This document shows, one piece after another, positions 24,401 to 39,121 of a DNA stretch of 64,000 bases. Source of the DNA: Syngnathus acus (lineage: Eukaryota > Chordata > Actinopteri > Syngnathiformes > Syngnathidae); assembly GCF_901709675.1 (NCBI RefSeq), contig NC_051093.1, positions 7,989,553 through 8,053,552 of the forward strand, read 5' to 3'. The notes below the pieces were generated by a model that saw nothing but the letters and a program-made list of their open reading frames with translations, made no database searches and was not told the origin of the DNA. Position 1 is the first letter of the stretch. Every line of letters begins with the position of its first letter. The position numbers and the translations under genes are program-made.

Positions 24401-27400
24401 TTGTCTTCTCGCAGCTCCAACACAAATAACATCAGAGTCGTAATGAAGTGCAAATAGTGTTACTTAAGTTACGATTTTTTGTTGTTCTCTATAATTGAAA
24501 GCAGAAATGTTATATTCCTTGTTGTGACAAATTAGGCTTGTCACCTTTTTGAACTTCTGCAAGGCGATGACATGATATATGTACCGTCATTGAGATATCA
24601 ATCGATTATCGGAAATATTCCACAGTCATGATCTTATTTAGGAGAAATGTTTAAAGTTGTTGACAATGACAAAGAGGAAGATTAATGAGAAATGTGTCAG
24701 CCTGTGGGACTATAAAAATAGTTTCTGGTGTTCAAAAACTACAAAAAAAAAATCACAACTGTTTTTTCCAATTGCAGCTATTTGCTAATTTGCCATTTTT
24801 GTCAACTTGTTGTTTTGTAAATGTAAAATTTAAATTGTAAAACAAGAAAAAATATTTTTGCAAAGAATTTTTTTGTACTTTTCTAAGTGATTGTAAAATT
24901 TATTTTTTTAAATTGATAGTGAATTAAATTTCTAGGGTCTGTACTTTTTTAATTTTTACTAAGTGCAGCAGTTGAATAATTTCAGAGATTTTACAACAAA
25001 GATTTTATCTTATATAGTTTTGAAATTGTTGTTCTTCACTACTATTCTAACATAAAAACTGAATCAAAAGTTACCATTTTCCCTTTAAAGTAATAGATAA
25101 AATTCAATATATTTCTCCCATGAATATCCTCAGTTGTGAACTTTAGAGACCAATAAATAGCTAAAATTTCATGACGGTCCAACAAATTTGAAAAACAGTG
25201 CGTGTCATTCTGTAAAATAAAAATGCTTTACATATACAGGTATGACAGGATAAATCATATGCTCTTGGGAGTTTTTTACGACTCAATAAAAATAAACTTT
25301 AGCTGGACACATGCACACAAACGCTCACCCGCGCACACACACACAAACAATTGCAGCCACACACACACACACACACACTCGCTCGGATGGAACATAAAAA
25401 GAGCACTAATGGGAAAAAGATGAGAGGGCTCCCAGAGAGAGAAGGAGCGAGACCCGGCAGTTTGACACACTTACAGCTCTTGGATCAGATAAAAAGTGTT
25501 CAAACATTGCATTGCTCAGATTAACATCCTGCTTTTGAGCCACAGGGTTTGATTTATTACGAGTCATATAATTCTGTCTCGAGATTAATTAATGACTTGA
25601 TCTGGTTTACCTACTACTGTACATAATTGATGTGCTGTTTCTATTATTGTCACAAATATTATTTTGGAGGGCAATTCATTTGGAATGACTGTTTTTCTTT
25701 AAATTAGATATACATCTGATATTGCCCATATTTAGTTCTATTGCGTTGCTGATTTGGTAAATAATCTCAATTGTGGTCTCAGTTACATTTATTGCACTTA
25801 AGACTACATTAAAAAGTTGTTTGCAACTCATGATGGAAAAAAAATAATTGTACTTGCTTAATATATTTTATTTGATATTAGTTCAAATATCCCTCATAAC
25901 CCTATTTATTTATTTATGAACCCAATCACCCTTTTTGTTAAATATCCCTCATGCTGATTTATGATAGACTTTTTCGACACAGCCAGACAATGTGATATTT
26001 ATTATTGTGTGTTATTTTGTAGGACTGTCCCATATTACATTGAGAGGTATTTTTAAAGAATATTTTGGGTACTTTAGCGAGCTACACAAGTGAGGAAACA
26101 CTACGGCAACCATAGGAATAAATATATTATATCAACACATCTGTGCATTATTAACTTTATTGCGGCAAGCCTTTTGTGTGAGCTCTTTGAATCGACTCTC
26201 ATTGGATGGTGCAGGTTTTATCGAGTGTTATTTTGGCCTCTTTAGAATAATTACACTTTATCCTTCCAGTGCTAAAGTGAAGTTATGAGATTGTTAAGCA
26301 AATGTATTTACTGTACGAGTAAACTATTTGGAATGTTTTCTTTGGACTACAGTATTGTCTGCTTTGAGGAAGCTAGTCTGCAGTATTTAATCATAGCATG
26401 TTATTTCGGTGTAAATCAGCAGTAGGGAGACTGGCTTACTGCTGGGAAGGAAAAAGTGTGTCATCTTGTTTATTTTCCTTTGGTTTGCTGTCTTTGCGAG
26501 CCCATAGGGTGATAACAGAAAAATATTGCGACGTCTACCATCCCGCATATGACGGACTGCCCCCAAATCCAGAGAGGGACCACAAGGACCTTAGAACAAC
26601 ATTTATGCACCGAGGGAGAGGAGCAAAACTTCCAGCCAGTGTGTTAATGATGGCTCACTGGTGATTCCCTCTCATGTTTGTTCAGATTTTGGTTTTGCTT
26701 TTACACACACAGGCACAAATCAACTCTCCGTGTCCTTTTTTTTCTCTCCACGACTTTTTTTCCCCTCTTCTTCTATGAAGTCTGATCTTCCAGCATCATG
26801 CTGACCACCATGTCTGCTCCCCAGAGCAAAGCAAAGATATTCATGTAAAAAGAAAAATGGTAAAAGTGGAAGCCATCAAACTCTTCTATGGAAAGTTTGC
26901 ATTTCCCCCTAAAATTACTCAATAAAATTGAATATGTTAAAATTGTTGGTATAACCAGACAGTCGTAGCCACATGATTTATAAAAAAATAAAAATAAATA
27001 AATTTAAAAAAATCATCTCTGGCCCTTGTGTTACTTGATTAGGAAGAAACCACTGCGTCTGACGAAAAACAACCAATTAGAGACAGAAGTCACTTATTGT
27101 GTCACTATCTCTGATTGATTGATTGTTTGATTTTTCTTAGGCACGGTGGTGTCTTGCAAATCAAATAAGACGCACAAGGTGACAATTTTTTCCACACAGA
27201 TCATATTTATCATTTACTACGTCAGGTTGTCATGATTTACACCAAATGTGACAAAAAGGGATTTTTTTTTTTTTTTTTTTTAAATGGGTAACCCATAATT
27301 ATTCCATTTTTGTGTACTTTGTTACTTCCCACCGTGAAAACAGACTTTTCTTGATCAGATATGCTTCTTTGTTCCATTATTTTGTCTATCTTAAAGCATA

Positions 27401-28529
27401 ATCTAAATATTGATAAATTTTTGTCATAATGCTTCCCCATCTTATGTCCCCCTAAGACCGAGTATATTTGGACAGGTGCTCTATTATATACACTTGCTTC
27501 GAGGGCTTTAGTGTGCTATTTCATTGCTTTTTCATAAGGCGAAAGGGCGGGATATCCTGAGCATCTATTCTGCATGTGTAATCCCTAACAATAAAAAACT
27601 GTTTAGCACCAATTTTCCTTTACTTTTTAACTTTTCCCCCCACCAGTTTCAGACAACTGCGGCGGTCACATCTGGAAGACAGATGTGGAGTCTCAAAGCT
27701 TTGACTCTCTCGCTCCTTCTAACTCACTCTCTCTTCCTCATGTCAGATTTTTTTTTTTTTTTCCCTCCTCCATCCCTCTCTCTTTGGGAAACATGAGAGC
27801 AGGGCTAATTCTCCCTCACTCCCTCCCTCCCTCCCTCCCACAAGGCCGGACCACCCGCATTCGGAAACGCCTAGCTGTTCCTGTGGAAGAGCCTCCAAGT
27901 GAATGAGAATGAGAGATGTAAGGATGGGCCATGGCTGATGGTTTTAGCAGAGTATCAATTACATCATTGTAGAAGTCATAACCTGCTATTGTGTCAGGAG
28001 GAACGTCTGGCAGAAACGGTTCCCATTGCATCAGTAGTCCACGGTGGAAATTATGTAGCATAGATCCCTATACCACAGCCAACTTTAGACACTCTTCATC
28101 CTCCACTGATTTCCTCCCAACAGTAAACACGCATCTCAGCATAGAAGATATCAACACTTACCCTTTGGACTGGATCAAATTATCCTTAACGTCCATCATC
28201 GCTGTGACCTTGAAGCACCTCCGTTCTGAAAAGAAATATTATTTAGTGATTGTGAAAGGCTGTCTTTACACAGATAATAATTGTCAAGTCAGAAAGTTAT
28301 AAAATCAGGTGAAAGCTATTACTATGGTGCCGAGTCAGGCCCACAAGTTTCTTTACAATAAATTGGAAGCTAATTTGTTACATTTGGAATTATATTGACT
28401 ATTGGGCATTCATTTTAGAAATACTCCTTGAGGGATTACAATAAATTGAATATAATAAATATAATATGTTACTCTGTGGCCGCAAGGCACTTAGCAGGAG
28501 TTTAGGCTTTTATTTTATTTTTTAGACCA
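12451..28529. other. Gene-poor stretch
   Basis: About 16 kb without a gene I can support. Open frames are under 160 codons, overlap on opposite strands and show no family resemblance or splice logic. It contains poly-G/poly-A tracts (13900-13915, 19420-19457), CA repeats (21600-21617, 25330-25377) and TCCC-type repeats (27815-27840). Lying next to a developmental forkhead gene, it is a reasonable place for distal enhancers, but nothing in a single sequence demonstrates that. Confidence 0.55.
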
Positions 28530-28812
28530 GTGGTTCTCAAACTTTTTACACCACTCACAAAACTCCTGTTCATTAATAATTACCACTTTGCTTACAAAAA
28601 ATAAAACAAATAACTTTACTTGAATAATTGATCCATTTAAATCGATTGCATAAAAAAGTACAATAATACTAAAAAGGCAAACGTCACAACAACAGTAATT
28701 GGCATTTCAATGCATCTACCTTAATTATTGTAAGTATCTGTATCGATACTGGCGATACTGGCCCTGATATCGGATCGATACCTAAATAGTCAGTATCGAA
28801 CACCACTAGTCC
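28530..28812. mobile_element. Probable hAT-type transposon remnant
   Basis: The left side begins CAGTGGTTCTCAAACTTTTTAC, a typical hAT terminus. The right side is a GATACTGG/TATCGG-rich block ending GTATCGAACACCACTAG, also common in fish transposon-derived repeats. The two ends are only weakly complementary (CAGTGGT against CTAGTGGTG), and no clear target duplication is seen, so this may be two different element fragments side by side. Confidence 0.45.
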
Positions 28813-29830
28813 AAACAACTGAGGCACTTTAACATTTTTCCTCAGGCGATAAGAGTAGGGCCAAACGCCAAACCAAGTAAAAATGAATGAAAATAATCCA
28901 AATGGCTTACCACTTCCGTGCAGGTTGTAACCCGGCAAGGGATCAAGATTGTCATTTGTAGGACCAAGGCCCCCAAACGAGAGACATATGAAGCTTTCTG
29001 AGGTTAAACAGGTATTTTGCACAAGTTGACCCACATTTATCCCTTTGAGTTTTTGGCTTCGGGAAACGAATACAGAACACATGCTTCATATGTGGATGGT
29101 CGTACTCTGCAAGACGGAGTGTGTACTCGGCATATTTTTACGGAAATAAACAGGTAAGGTTGCATGAATTATTTGCAGGTGCGCTTCTTATGTTGACCCT
29201 TTCCGGCTCGTGCTGTGACGTCACGCGGCTTGCTGTCAAAAAATAGCATTCGTATCAAAACGTTTTTAGTCTCAGGATATAACCACAATAATAATAATAT
29301 TGTCTTGCTTTCAACTGTATTGCTATAAACCAAAATTACATTTGCAAAGTGCTTATTTTTTTAAATTCCATATTAGACTGCGCACTCCAGATAATATTCC
29401 GTTTTATCGCCATTATACAGGTTTATGTTGCCACCATGTGGAGGTTTCTTGAGCAATTTTTCCCCTCACTTTTTTGGGTTGCACTTTTGATGTTTTATTT
29501 GGGACTTTATGTTCAGTGGGGTATGAATTAAATATTTAACTTCATTGATATTTTGTAAAGTAATTCAGCCAAATTACCTGGATAACAATGCTCAACAAAG
29601 AATGAAATGAAACTTGAACAAGGCCAACCACATTGCTTTTATTAATTGCTTTTATCACAGTTAATAAAGCATTTGATTAATTCAGTGTGTCATTAAAAAT
29701 CAGTTTTCATGCTGCAGCAGGTAACGTGAGCTATTAGCTTAGCTGTGTATGCTGAACACAGTGAAATGACTTCAAGGTGCAACTTAAGGCATAATACGTT
29801 TTTTGGCAATGTCTACTGTTATTTGAATGA

Positions 29831-31303
29831 TTATTTAGTTTTCTGTGTTTTTCTCCTACCCACTTCAGTAGCCACTGAGCCCACAGTGGCACCCACCATG
29901 CCTCCAATGGGCCCACCAACAAAGAGCCCGACGAGAGCCCCTAGCAAGGCCTCCCTTCTCACCATAGTAGGCAGCCATGTCAACCATCCCACCAACTTCT
30001 CCCACAAGCCTCGGACAGAAGAGGCAGCAGGAGAGGAAGGTGAAATGCTGGAAGAAGGGAATATATGATCTAAGTCTACATTTAGGTCTCCTATGCTTGC
30101 TTCTGCCTCTTCCAGGACTTCCTCCATGTCTTCATCAGTCACCTCTGAGTCTTCAAGAGATGAGGGGTCATCATGTGCTTCCTCCCTCCTCTGTCTCACT
30201 AGTTCCAGCTGCCTCTTCTTCACTTGCTCACTAACCTCCTGGTAAAGAGGGCAGCTAAAGTGCTGGTCTTCACTCTCTTCCACTACCTGTTCAACTTTGT
30301 TTAGCAGATTTTCAACAGCTTCGCTCGCCTTCGGTTCTTCACTCTGGGTCTCCAAGGTGTGATATCGACCGCCACATCTTTCCAAGAGCGTACGGAGGTC
30401 CTTACGCCACATGATGAGATAATCCTCCAGCGTCTCCTCCTCTTCCAGCTCTTCCATGTTGGTGAAGAGGATGATGGTGTTTCTGCTAACCGAGGAGGGG
30501 CCTAACAGCTTCTCCAGGAGATCGAGTGCTTTGGTTTCTCCGTCAGCTGGTTCGTTCACAGGGACACACAACAAAAATGCATGTGGCCCCGGGCTGGATA
30601 AAGTAATCAAGGAGGAGATGTGTCTTCTTCTTTCCTCTGGGTCGATGTCTGAACTGAACCAATCTGCACTGGAGACAACCAGCACCTAGCCACAAAAATG
30701 AAGGGAAGACAACACCATGGGATAAAATGTGTGAATAGTGAATTGTACAGGAATAAAGTAAAAAAATATAAAGAAATATATAATATAAAATAAATATATA
30801 TAAATATATAATATAGAAAAATATAAATATATATAATATAAAATAAATATATATAAATATATAATATAAAAAATATATAAAAATGGGTGTGTCCTGTCTC
30901 GGTCCTACCTGTCTGCCTGCGGCTTCTCTTCTGTATTTACAACAGTCATCTTCATTTCCCTGATTTGTGACTTGCAGGCCCAAGATGCTGCAGACCGTCG
31001 CCCGCCCTCCTGTGCCGTTGCGGCCCAGCACGACCACCCTCAACTCTGCGCAGAAGCGAGATGCATAATGCTGTACATTATTAGGAAAGAAAACACTGAC
31101 AGAATTTCATGCGATAGTTAAAGTTAAAAACTGATCATATGTTTGTAAAAGAATAAAATGTCACCAGCGCCCTTTTCGTTACCGTCATATTTTCAACATT
31201 ACACAAACTTTTCTACGACCAAAATGTCATCGCTTTGAAACACCTTCATTATTACATAAGTATACCTCCCCGACCGACCTTTTTGAACACCAGAAGCGGA
31301 CAT
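29831..31303 (-). CDS. GIMAP/AIG1-like protein with degenerate nucleotide-binding motifs
   Basis: Three coding exons, 31279-31303, 30909-31045 and 29831-30685, join in phase to give 338 residues; the short first exon supplies MSASGVQK before the typical GIMAP strand ELRVVVLG. The G1 loop is GRNGTGGRA (residues 16-24), where family members have GxxGxGKS, so the catalytic Lys and the Ser are gone. The G3 region reads VLVVSSADWF in place of the usual DTPGLF. The rest of the fold is kept: LLCVPVN, ILFTNMEEL, CGGRYHTLE. A charged coiled-coil-like and acidic segment follows, then a C-terminal hydrophobic glycine zipper (GALVGLFVGGPIGGMVGATV) ending in a basic tail, which suggests membrane insertion. 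GIMAPs are GTPases of lymphocyte survival and organelle membranes. This one is probably a non-hydrolysing relative (inference). A TATAAATA-rich repeat fills the second intron. Confidence 0.8.
30740..30885. repeat. AT-rich minisatellite in the GIMAP-like intron
   Basis: Almost pure A/T sequence built of TATAAATATATAATAT-like units. A longer unit of about 60 bp appears twice (about 30781-30836 and 30837-30880). It lies in the intron between exons 2 and 3 of the GIMAP-like gene and has no coding content. Confidence 0.8.
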
Positions 31304-32025
31304 GTCGAGCGGTTTGCTGTCGTTTTTAGCAAGGAATCATCAGGCGGAGACGTTTCCTCATTCCTGCAGGATGACTCGCCCTATTGACGGTCAACTGTAT
31401 CCGTGTAACATGGGGGCGCAGCGCCGACTACTGTCACATCGAGGAAACACACATCAGGGGTGCCCAAGCTTTTTTTTGTTGTTGTAAAATTATATATCAA
31501 AGCAATTTGGCTTTATTGGGGTTATGAATGACCTCTTGTAAATAAAAAATAGTTTTAAAAGCCCACAGTTACAATTAGGTTTCTTTAAAGGGTGTCTATC
31601 AGTTTTATCAAATGTACAAAACACTTGGGAATGGATGTTTTTTTTATACAAAGGAGAAAATGTTAAATGAGGAATATATCACATTCTATTAAAGATGACT
31701 AAAAGGTCACAGATGTTCCTTAACAAAGCATTTAAAAAACAGACATTGAAAAGCATAAGAAAGAAAATGTTTCATACAAATCCACACTGTACAGTAACAA
31801 TAAAACAAAGTGGTAAGACTATAAACAATAAAATGCTTCTTTTAAAAGTCTATGAATGAAATCATTACTATAATTATCACAGCATAAAATTTTAAAACAT
31901 GTTTGGACTAGGAATATTTTCAGTTTGCCAAGTTTCAGTGGCTACTAATAAAGTCCAAAGATGGATCTGCTCAAGGTCTTGACTTTTCACCGCATAATTC
32001 CTCTGGCGTGCTTCAGGTCCTTCAC

Positions 32026-34985
32026 TCACAACCCGGGCATGATGTAGGCAATGTTGTCCAACGTGTTCGACTGACAAATAAAAAGATACCTTTGTTAGAA
32101 CATAAAACTTGGTAACACACCCAAACAAAAAAACCAAACAAATTCTAATGCTATACCAGCACGTTTCGGGGACATCCATTTAACTGCGGGATTTGAGCAG
32201 TGAGACAAGTCAGCGGTCCCAGGGCGCACAAAATGGAATCAAGAAGCACCGACAGGCTCCCAGACACGGCCACCATGCCCTAAGAAATACAGATAAAAAA
32301 AGTAATCGTCATTAAAGTGCATGGAACAGATTATTTGATTTCTGAGAACACGGAGTTAAGAACACAGATCGAATTAAACTCTCTTTATGCGTATTCCGGT
32401 CCCCTGTGTGGATATGGGAAAACCCACCTCTGTTTCCTGGAGGCGGTGGCCAATCAGAGATAAGGACTCCCCAAGCAGCTGCAGGTGAGCGGCTGCATCG
32501 ATAGGATCTACATCGGGGACTCGTGCGGGGGAAAGGGACATGGTGGGTGGTGCTCGGGTAGGTGACACCACACCAGCTTTGGCTAGGAAACATGATGTGC
32601 TCGTGAGGATGGCAAACTTTTTCATAAGGAGTCAAGTTAGTGAGACTGGACAAGTACCTTTGCATTTGCTTTCATTGGAGCTTTTGTGTTTGACTGTCGT
32701 AGCTTCAGCCTTGTTCTGTTTGTGCTGCAGATACTGAGCTTTTTGTCTCCAAAACTGCAGCGATAAAGTCAGTACAAAAAACCTATATTGTTTCTGCATT
32801 ACACTTTTGAAAACACCAAAAAAGATGCCATGCACACAAGATGGCATCAACAACAAATTAAAAAGGTCTCCTCACCAGTTTGTCTTTTTCCGGCATCCCC
32901 TTCCATACCTCTCCCAACTTTTTGCTGAGTTCACCAAAAACTGCAGGGTAGAAATACAAAGACTTAGATGCGGCTCGACAAGCGTAGATGCTTTTCAACA
33001 AATGGCATACCTAGTCCTGGCTGTTCAGCATTTATGTTGACTCGATACTCCTTGCAAAACACCTGATATGCAGACGCACTCTTCTTCTTGGGCTGAATGA
33101 AGAAGACAAGAAGCAACAAAATGTGTGTCTTCATCATCTGCACCTTTTTGTTGTCAGCTATGCAGTAAACCGGAGGCTCACCTTGTCTTTATCCTTGTCG
33201 TGCTTCTCTCGATCTTTCTCCTCTTTCTTCTTCTTCTTCTCCACCGGCCCATCAGTGCCTTGTGGGTGGTGTGACGCCACGGGTGTGCCCATGGCATACA
33301 TGGGACCGACAGTGCCGTGGGAGACGGTGGGGTGAGAGTTGCCGTGGCTCCTTGATGAATCTGAAAAACGGCAACCGAGGATTAACACGCATTGTTTGAT
33401 GAAACGCATGAACAAGTATTGCCTCACCTCCTCCGAACCCTTTGCTGTGCTTTTTGTCCTTCCCACTCTTCTCCTTGACTCTGTCTTTCTCTTTGTCCTT
33501 TTTCTTCTTGCTTTTCTTGCTCTTCTTCTTCTTTTTGGACTGGTGCGTGTACGAGTCATCAATAACGAGCTCGCCCGCCTCCAGCTCTCCTCCCGACGAC
33601 GAGCTGTCATCTCCCAAGCCGCCTCCATAATGACCTTGACAGAAAGCACAACGCTGAATGTTGAGTTACAAGTAAAATATGTTCCTCTGAAAATAAAAGG
33701 GAGCTATGTTAAAATAACTTAATCCAAACTGATTTAATTGTTTAATAAAATAGAAGCCATCCTACAATTTAGGTGCTATTACCTTCCACTTCTACTTCTT
33801 TCCCCACTACTGGCAGAGGATCTCGACTGTGTTGCATCTTTTTTTTGGGTGGTTTTGACAGCTGCATCCTGTCTCGATCCTTCTCTTTCTTTCCACTCGC
33901 TTTGGACGAGTGGTGCGCCACTGGGATACTCTCCGTTTCCTCCTTCTCCGGCGACATAATTAGTTTCATTTTCAGCCCATCGGCCTCTCGTAACGTTAAA
34001 GGCTCCTCTTTGATGGATCCGCCGTGAAACAGCGATGACTTTGAGGAAGATGAAGAGTGCTTCTTGGTGGAAGACGACGACGATGATGATGACGACATGG
34101 GGCGGGAATGAGAAAAAGAGTGGCTTCCTTTACTTCCGCTACTGCTGCCCTCCCGCTTGCGGTCTTTTGAGGAATGTGAGGACAAGGCGGGATAGGAAGG
34201 TTTTTTGTGTAAATTGGAACTGGGGTCAGATCCTGTTGCCAAAGGAGAGGTGATAGCTTGCAGAAGACCCATTGCTGTATCTGCTGGGTGCGACGAAGGG
34301 GAAGAGAGTGTTGGCGAGCGGTCTACAGATTTGTGCTTCTTTTTGTGGCTGGGGTGGCCTGAGCCTTCATGCTCTGGTAAGAAAGTCACAAAGGGGAACA
34401 ATAGGAATATACAGATGCTTCTCAAATAACGTCTCAATTAGTAGACGCATCACTAACTTGAACTTACCTCTGTAATAGTGGTCATCGTATTTCTTCTTCT
34501 TTTTGTGTGGGTCACCGCCCAGCATGAATAGCTCTGAATCCTAATGCACAATGACATAACATATTCACCAAACAGTAATACAAAGGAAATCTGTAATCCA
34601 TAGTAAAAGTATGGTTGCAAAATTTCACCTTTGGCCGTTTTTTGGAAGACTTGCGAACCTGAGCGGCAATCTCCTCCTCTTCTCGTAGAAGATCTTTGTA
34701 TGACCTTCTCTTCTCTCTCTGGCTACGGCCAGCGACGAGACCCCTCTCTCCATCCATCCCAATGTCTAAATCAGACAGTTATTTCAAAAACACATTTCAT
34801 ATAGACATAAGATAAGAGCAGTAAGGTTTCAAAATAAAACTTTTGACTATGACATAATAATAATAATAAACCATTCTTGTTGAATGTAAAAAAAAAAGGT
34901 CAAATGGGTACATTGGCTCAATTATAATGTGTGTACAAATGTCCTCACCCATTTCTCCTTTGTTGTTAATCTCTTCAAAAGCCAT
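32026..34985 (-). CDS. hmgxb4: HMG-box domain containing protein 4
   Basis: Twelve coding exons join in phase to 596 residues, close to the human protein (about 600): 34949-34985, 34629-34765, 34468-34540, 33783-34373, 33428-33634, 33182-33360, 33011-33092, 32876-32940, 32658-32754, 32428-32582, 32157-32279, 32026-32070. Landmarks match HMGXB4 along the length: [20 protein letters not shown] near the N terminus, [31 protein letters not shown], Lys-rich runs, a single HMG box from about residue 409 ([19 protein letters not shown] ... [18 protein letters not shown]), and a conserved C-terminal part with [19 protein letters not shown] and [11 protein letters not shown]. It is a nuclear chromatin protein linked in mammals to Wnt-signal repression and to transcription-factor complexes. 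A Ser/Lys-rich middle is typical. A TTTATT at 31512 (AATAAA on the coding strand) is a plausible poly(A) signal. Confidence 0.95.
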
Positions 34986-35567
34986 TGCTACTTAATATAG
35001 TTACTGATTAAACGTGTCCCAGAAAGCAAAAAGGTTGAATAGGCACCTGTGTAAAAAGAATTTAAAAAGCAAGTTAGAGGATCATGAATTCATTGCCTCG
35101 CCTGCAACATTACACAAAGAATTAAATAGACATTGAAAGCAACAGTCCACTAAACGCGGGCATGCATTCTAAATTACACGACTTGGCGTTGTTGTTTTTT
35201 TAAGGATGTTACGTTCTCGTCCGTCACCGATGAAAGAGTACAAATAGTGAATTTAACAACTTCCCGCCTACTTTTCGTAATGATACACAAACACACCCCC
35301 TCTCCCATCGACTTGACCACCCGGCTTCCTTGGCCATTCCACCCCTGTTCGAGCTCCATCCTGAGAGGAAGCTCGTCTATCCTGGACAGTCATCTCACTA
35401 CAGCCCGGTGCTTTCAACACAGCGAGGCCGCTGTCCATTTAACGACGATTATAATCATGCAAACGTGCACTGGGCTGTTCCCATTTCTTCACCTCCAACA
35501 TCGGTCTCATGTTCATTTAGGAAACTAGCTTAAAATGAGGGAAAGTATGTTTATTTGAATGAATTAC

Positions 35568-35615
35568 CTCATTTGAGTCTCCAAATTACGCGGGCCAGGT
35601 CGCCATCTTTATTCC
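35568..35615 (-). promoter_or_regulatory. hmgxb4 leader exon with YY1-like motif and 6-codon uORF
   Basis: A GT donor (AAATGAG/GTAATTC) ends this exon at 35568. A polypyrimidine-AG acceptor at 35047 opens the exon that carries the hmgxb4 start codon after a 61-nt leader, so this is probably the non-coding first exon. It contains AAGATGGCG, the YY1 consensus often found at start sites of TATA-less promoters. The ATG inside that motif opens a frame of six codons (35586-35606) that stops before the donor. The transcription start itself cannot be fixed from sequence. Confidence 0.55.
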
Positions 35616-36825
35616 GGAGAACAACAATACGTCTCCACGTAGGGGCGGGGCTTGTGTTCTGCAGCCAATCGATGTTGAGAGTACGTGATTACGTCATCAG
35701 ACTCATGTCGTGAATAAATGGTACTTTTAGGTAGCGTACGTGGAGATAAATTGTTGAAATACAAAAGCCACTTATAATCACATAGGCAATTCATTTTATT
35801 TTTTTTTCAAACATATACATTTTGACAGTACTTCAACATCAGTTAAACATTAACATGCAATACAAGTGGGAAATACCTTGCTGATGAAGGAATCAAAAAT
35901 ACAAAAGTAAAACTGGTTGCTCATTTAGTTTAAGCATAGACCATAAGTAATAATAAAAATTAGGGAAACACAGGCACAGACGTTTGTGATCAATCTGGGG
36001 CATTGCTGTCCAGTCTGTTATGGTCGATGATGGCGTTCAAGGTCCAACAGGCAGAATTACTGAGTTGAATGTAAATAAATAAAATGCACTTGAAATTAGA
36101 TGGAACTAAAAATCAAGGATTTGATGCGGAAAGTCCTCTCCCATCAAAACATTTCTGCAACTGTCAGCAACATCAAAAGAATTGTTACTTTTTGGCACAA
36201 TAGAGGTAGCTTTGTTCACCACCGTCTTTAAATTAATGTGTCAAATTTCCTCATGTTTTTTCCCTAAAAAAAAAAAAATTATAGGAAGACCACACTGAAG
36301 ATGCAAAAAAGAAACAATAAAGGAGGAATGTTTTGATCCATTAAGACAGATGGAGAAGCAATGTTGCAGGACAATGAACAGGCTTGCAGTCAATCAAATT
36401 GTTTCACAAAGACCAATAAATATATTCAGCACATGGACCGCTTTAAACATACAATATATATTTTGATAGGCAGTACACATTCCTTTCTTAAGTTCATTTG
36501 ATACATCATTTTCTACCTTTGGCCCACCTAAATCAAATAATCCTTTGCAAGAAGCAAAATTACAATAATTGTAGGATCTCTGAATGACAATCATTACAGC
36601 GGTACTGAGCAGAAATATCAATCATTGTTCAAGAACGAGGAGCTGAGGCTTGCTTTAAAAAGAGAAGCAGAATCTAGTTTCTCAATAGACCCCTTCATGG
36701 CCTAAGTCCATTCTTACATAAACACTCTATTGAAATATGGTTAACGGGTGTTTTCAAGCCTCCAGCTAAGCCGCACCCCGTAAATAACATCACACTGTTT
36801 ACAAACTTTGAAGGGGTTATATTCT

Positions 36826-38699
<1,874 letters not shown>

Positions 38700-39010
38700 A
38701 CTTACTTCTTTTCATGACATGTGGAAGCCGTGCTTGCAATACACTTGTTTGCACATTACTCGCAGTAGAAACAAAATAAAAATGGTCGCCATTTATAGAG
38801 TGAATGTGGCCTCTACGCCGATGATGAGGGCCACATTAAGACACATTAAACTAACTCCTCATTAATGTGTTCCCTTGACCGGAAAAGTATTTCAATAGCA
38901 GATGTATTTCCGTCACAACACCAAAATGTCTCCTGTTTTGCGTTTACCGTTTCATACTCTAGTAGTAAAACGCACACCCATTGAACAGTCGCAACGCCAC
39001 TTGAAGAATA

Positions 39011-39121
39011 ACCAATCACGTTGCACGTTGTTCATCTCTTCTTGGCCAATGGGAACAGGCAAACAAGCAGCCAATCACATCACTAACAATCAGCGTGCCT
39101 CTGCGCAGAATGCGCATGCGT
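39011..39121 (-). promoter_or_regulatory. CCAAT cluster and NRF1-like site upstream of ankrd54
   Basis: Three CCAAT boxes at 39012, 39046 and 39071 lie 34 and 25 bp apart in one orientation, followed by TGCGCATGCG at 39111-39120, an NRF1-type palindrome. They lie 300-420 bp upstream of the ankrd54 start codon, and the next gene (foxred2) ends toward this region, so ankrd54 is the only obvious target. NF-Y and NRF1 sites are characteristic of housekeeping promoters. The role is inferred from motifs only. Confidence 0.55.

Noticed and set aside
25330-25377. CA repeats considered as a CRISPR-like or regulatory array
   Set aside because: They are ordinary dinucleotide microsatellites without spacers.
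33123-33722. Hydrophobic + strand open frames rich in Phe and Leu
   Set aside because: They are the complement of Lys/Glu-rich hmgxb4 exons, which produces artificial hydrophobic runs.
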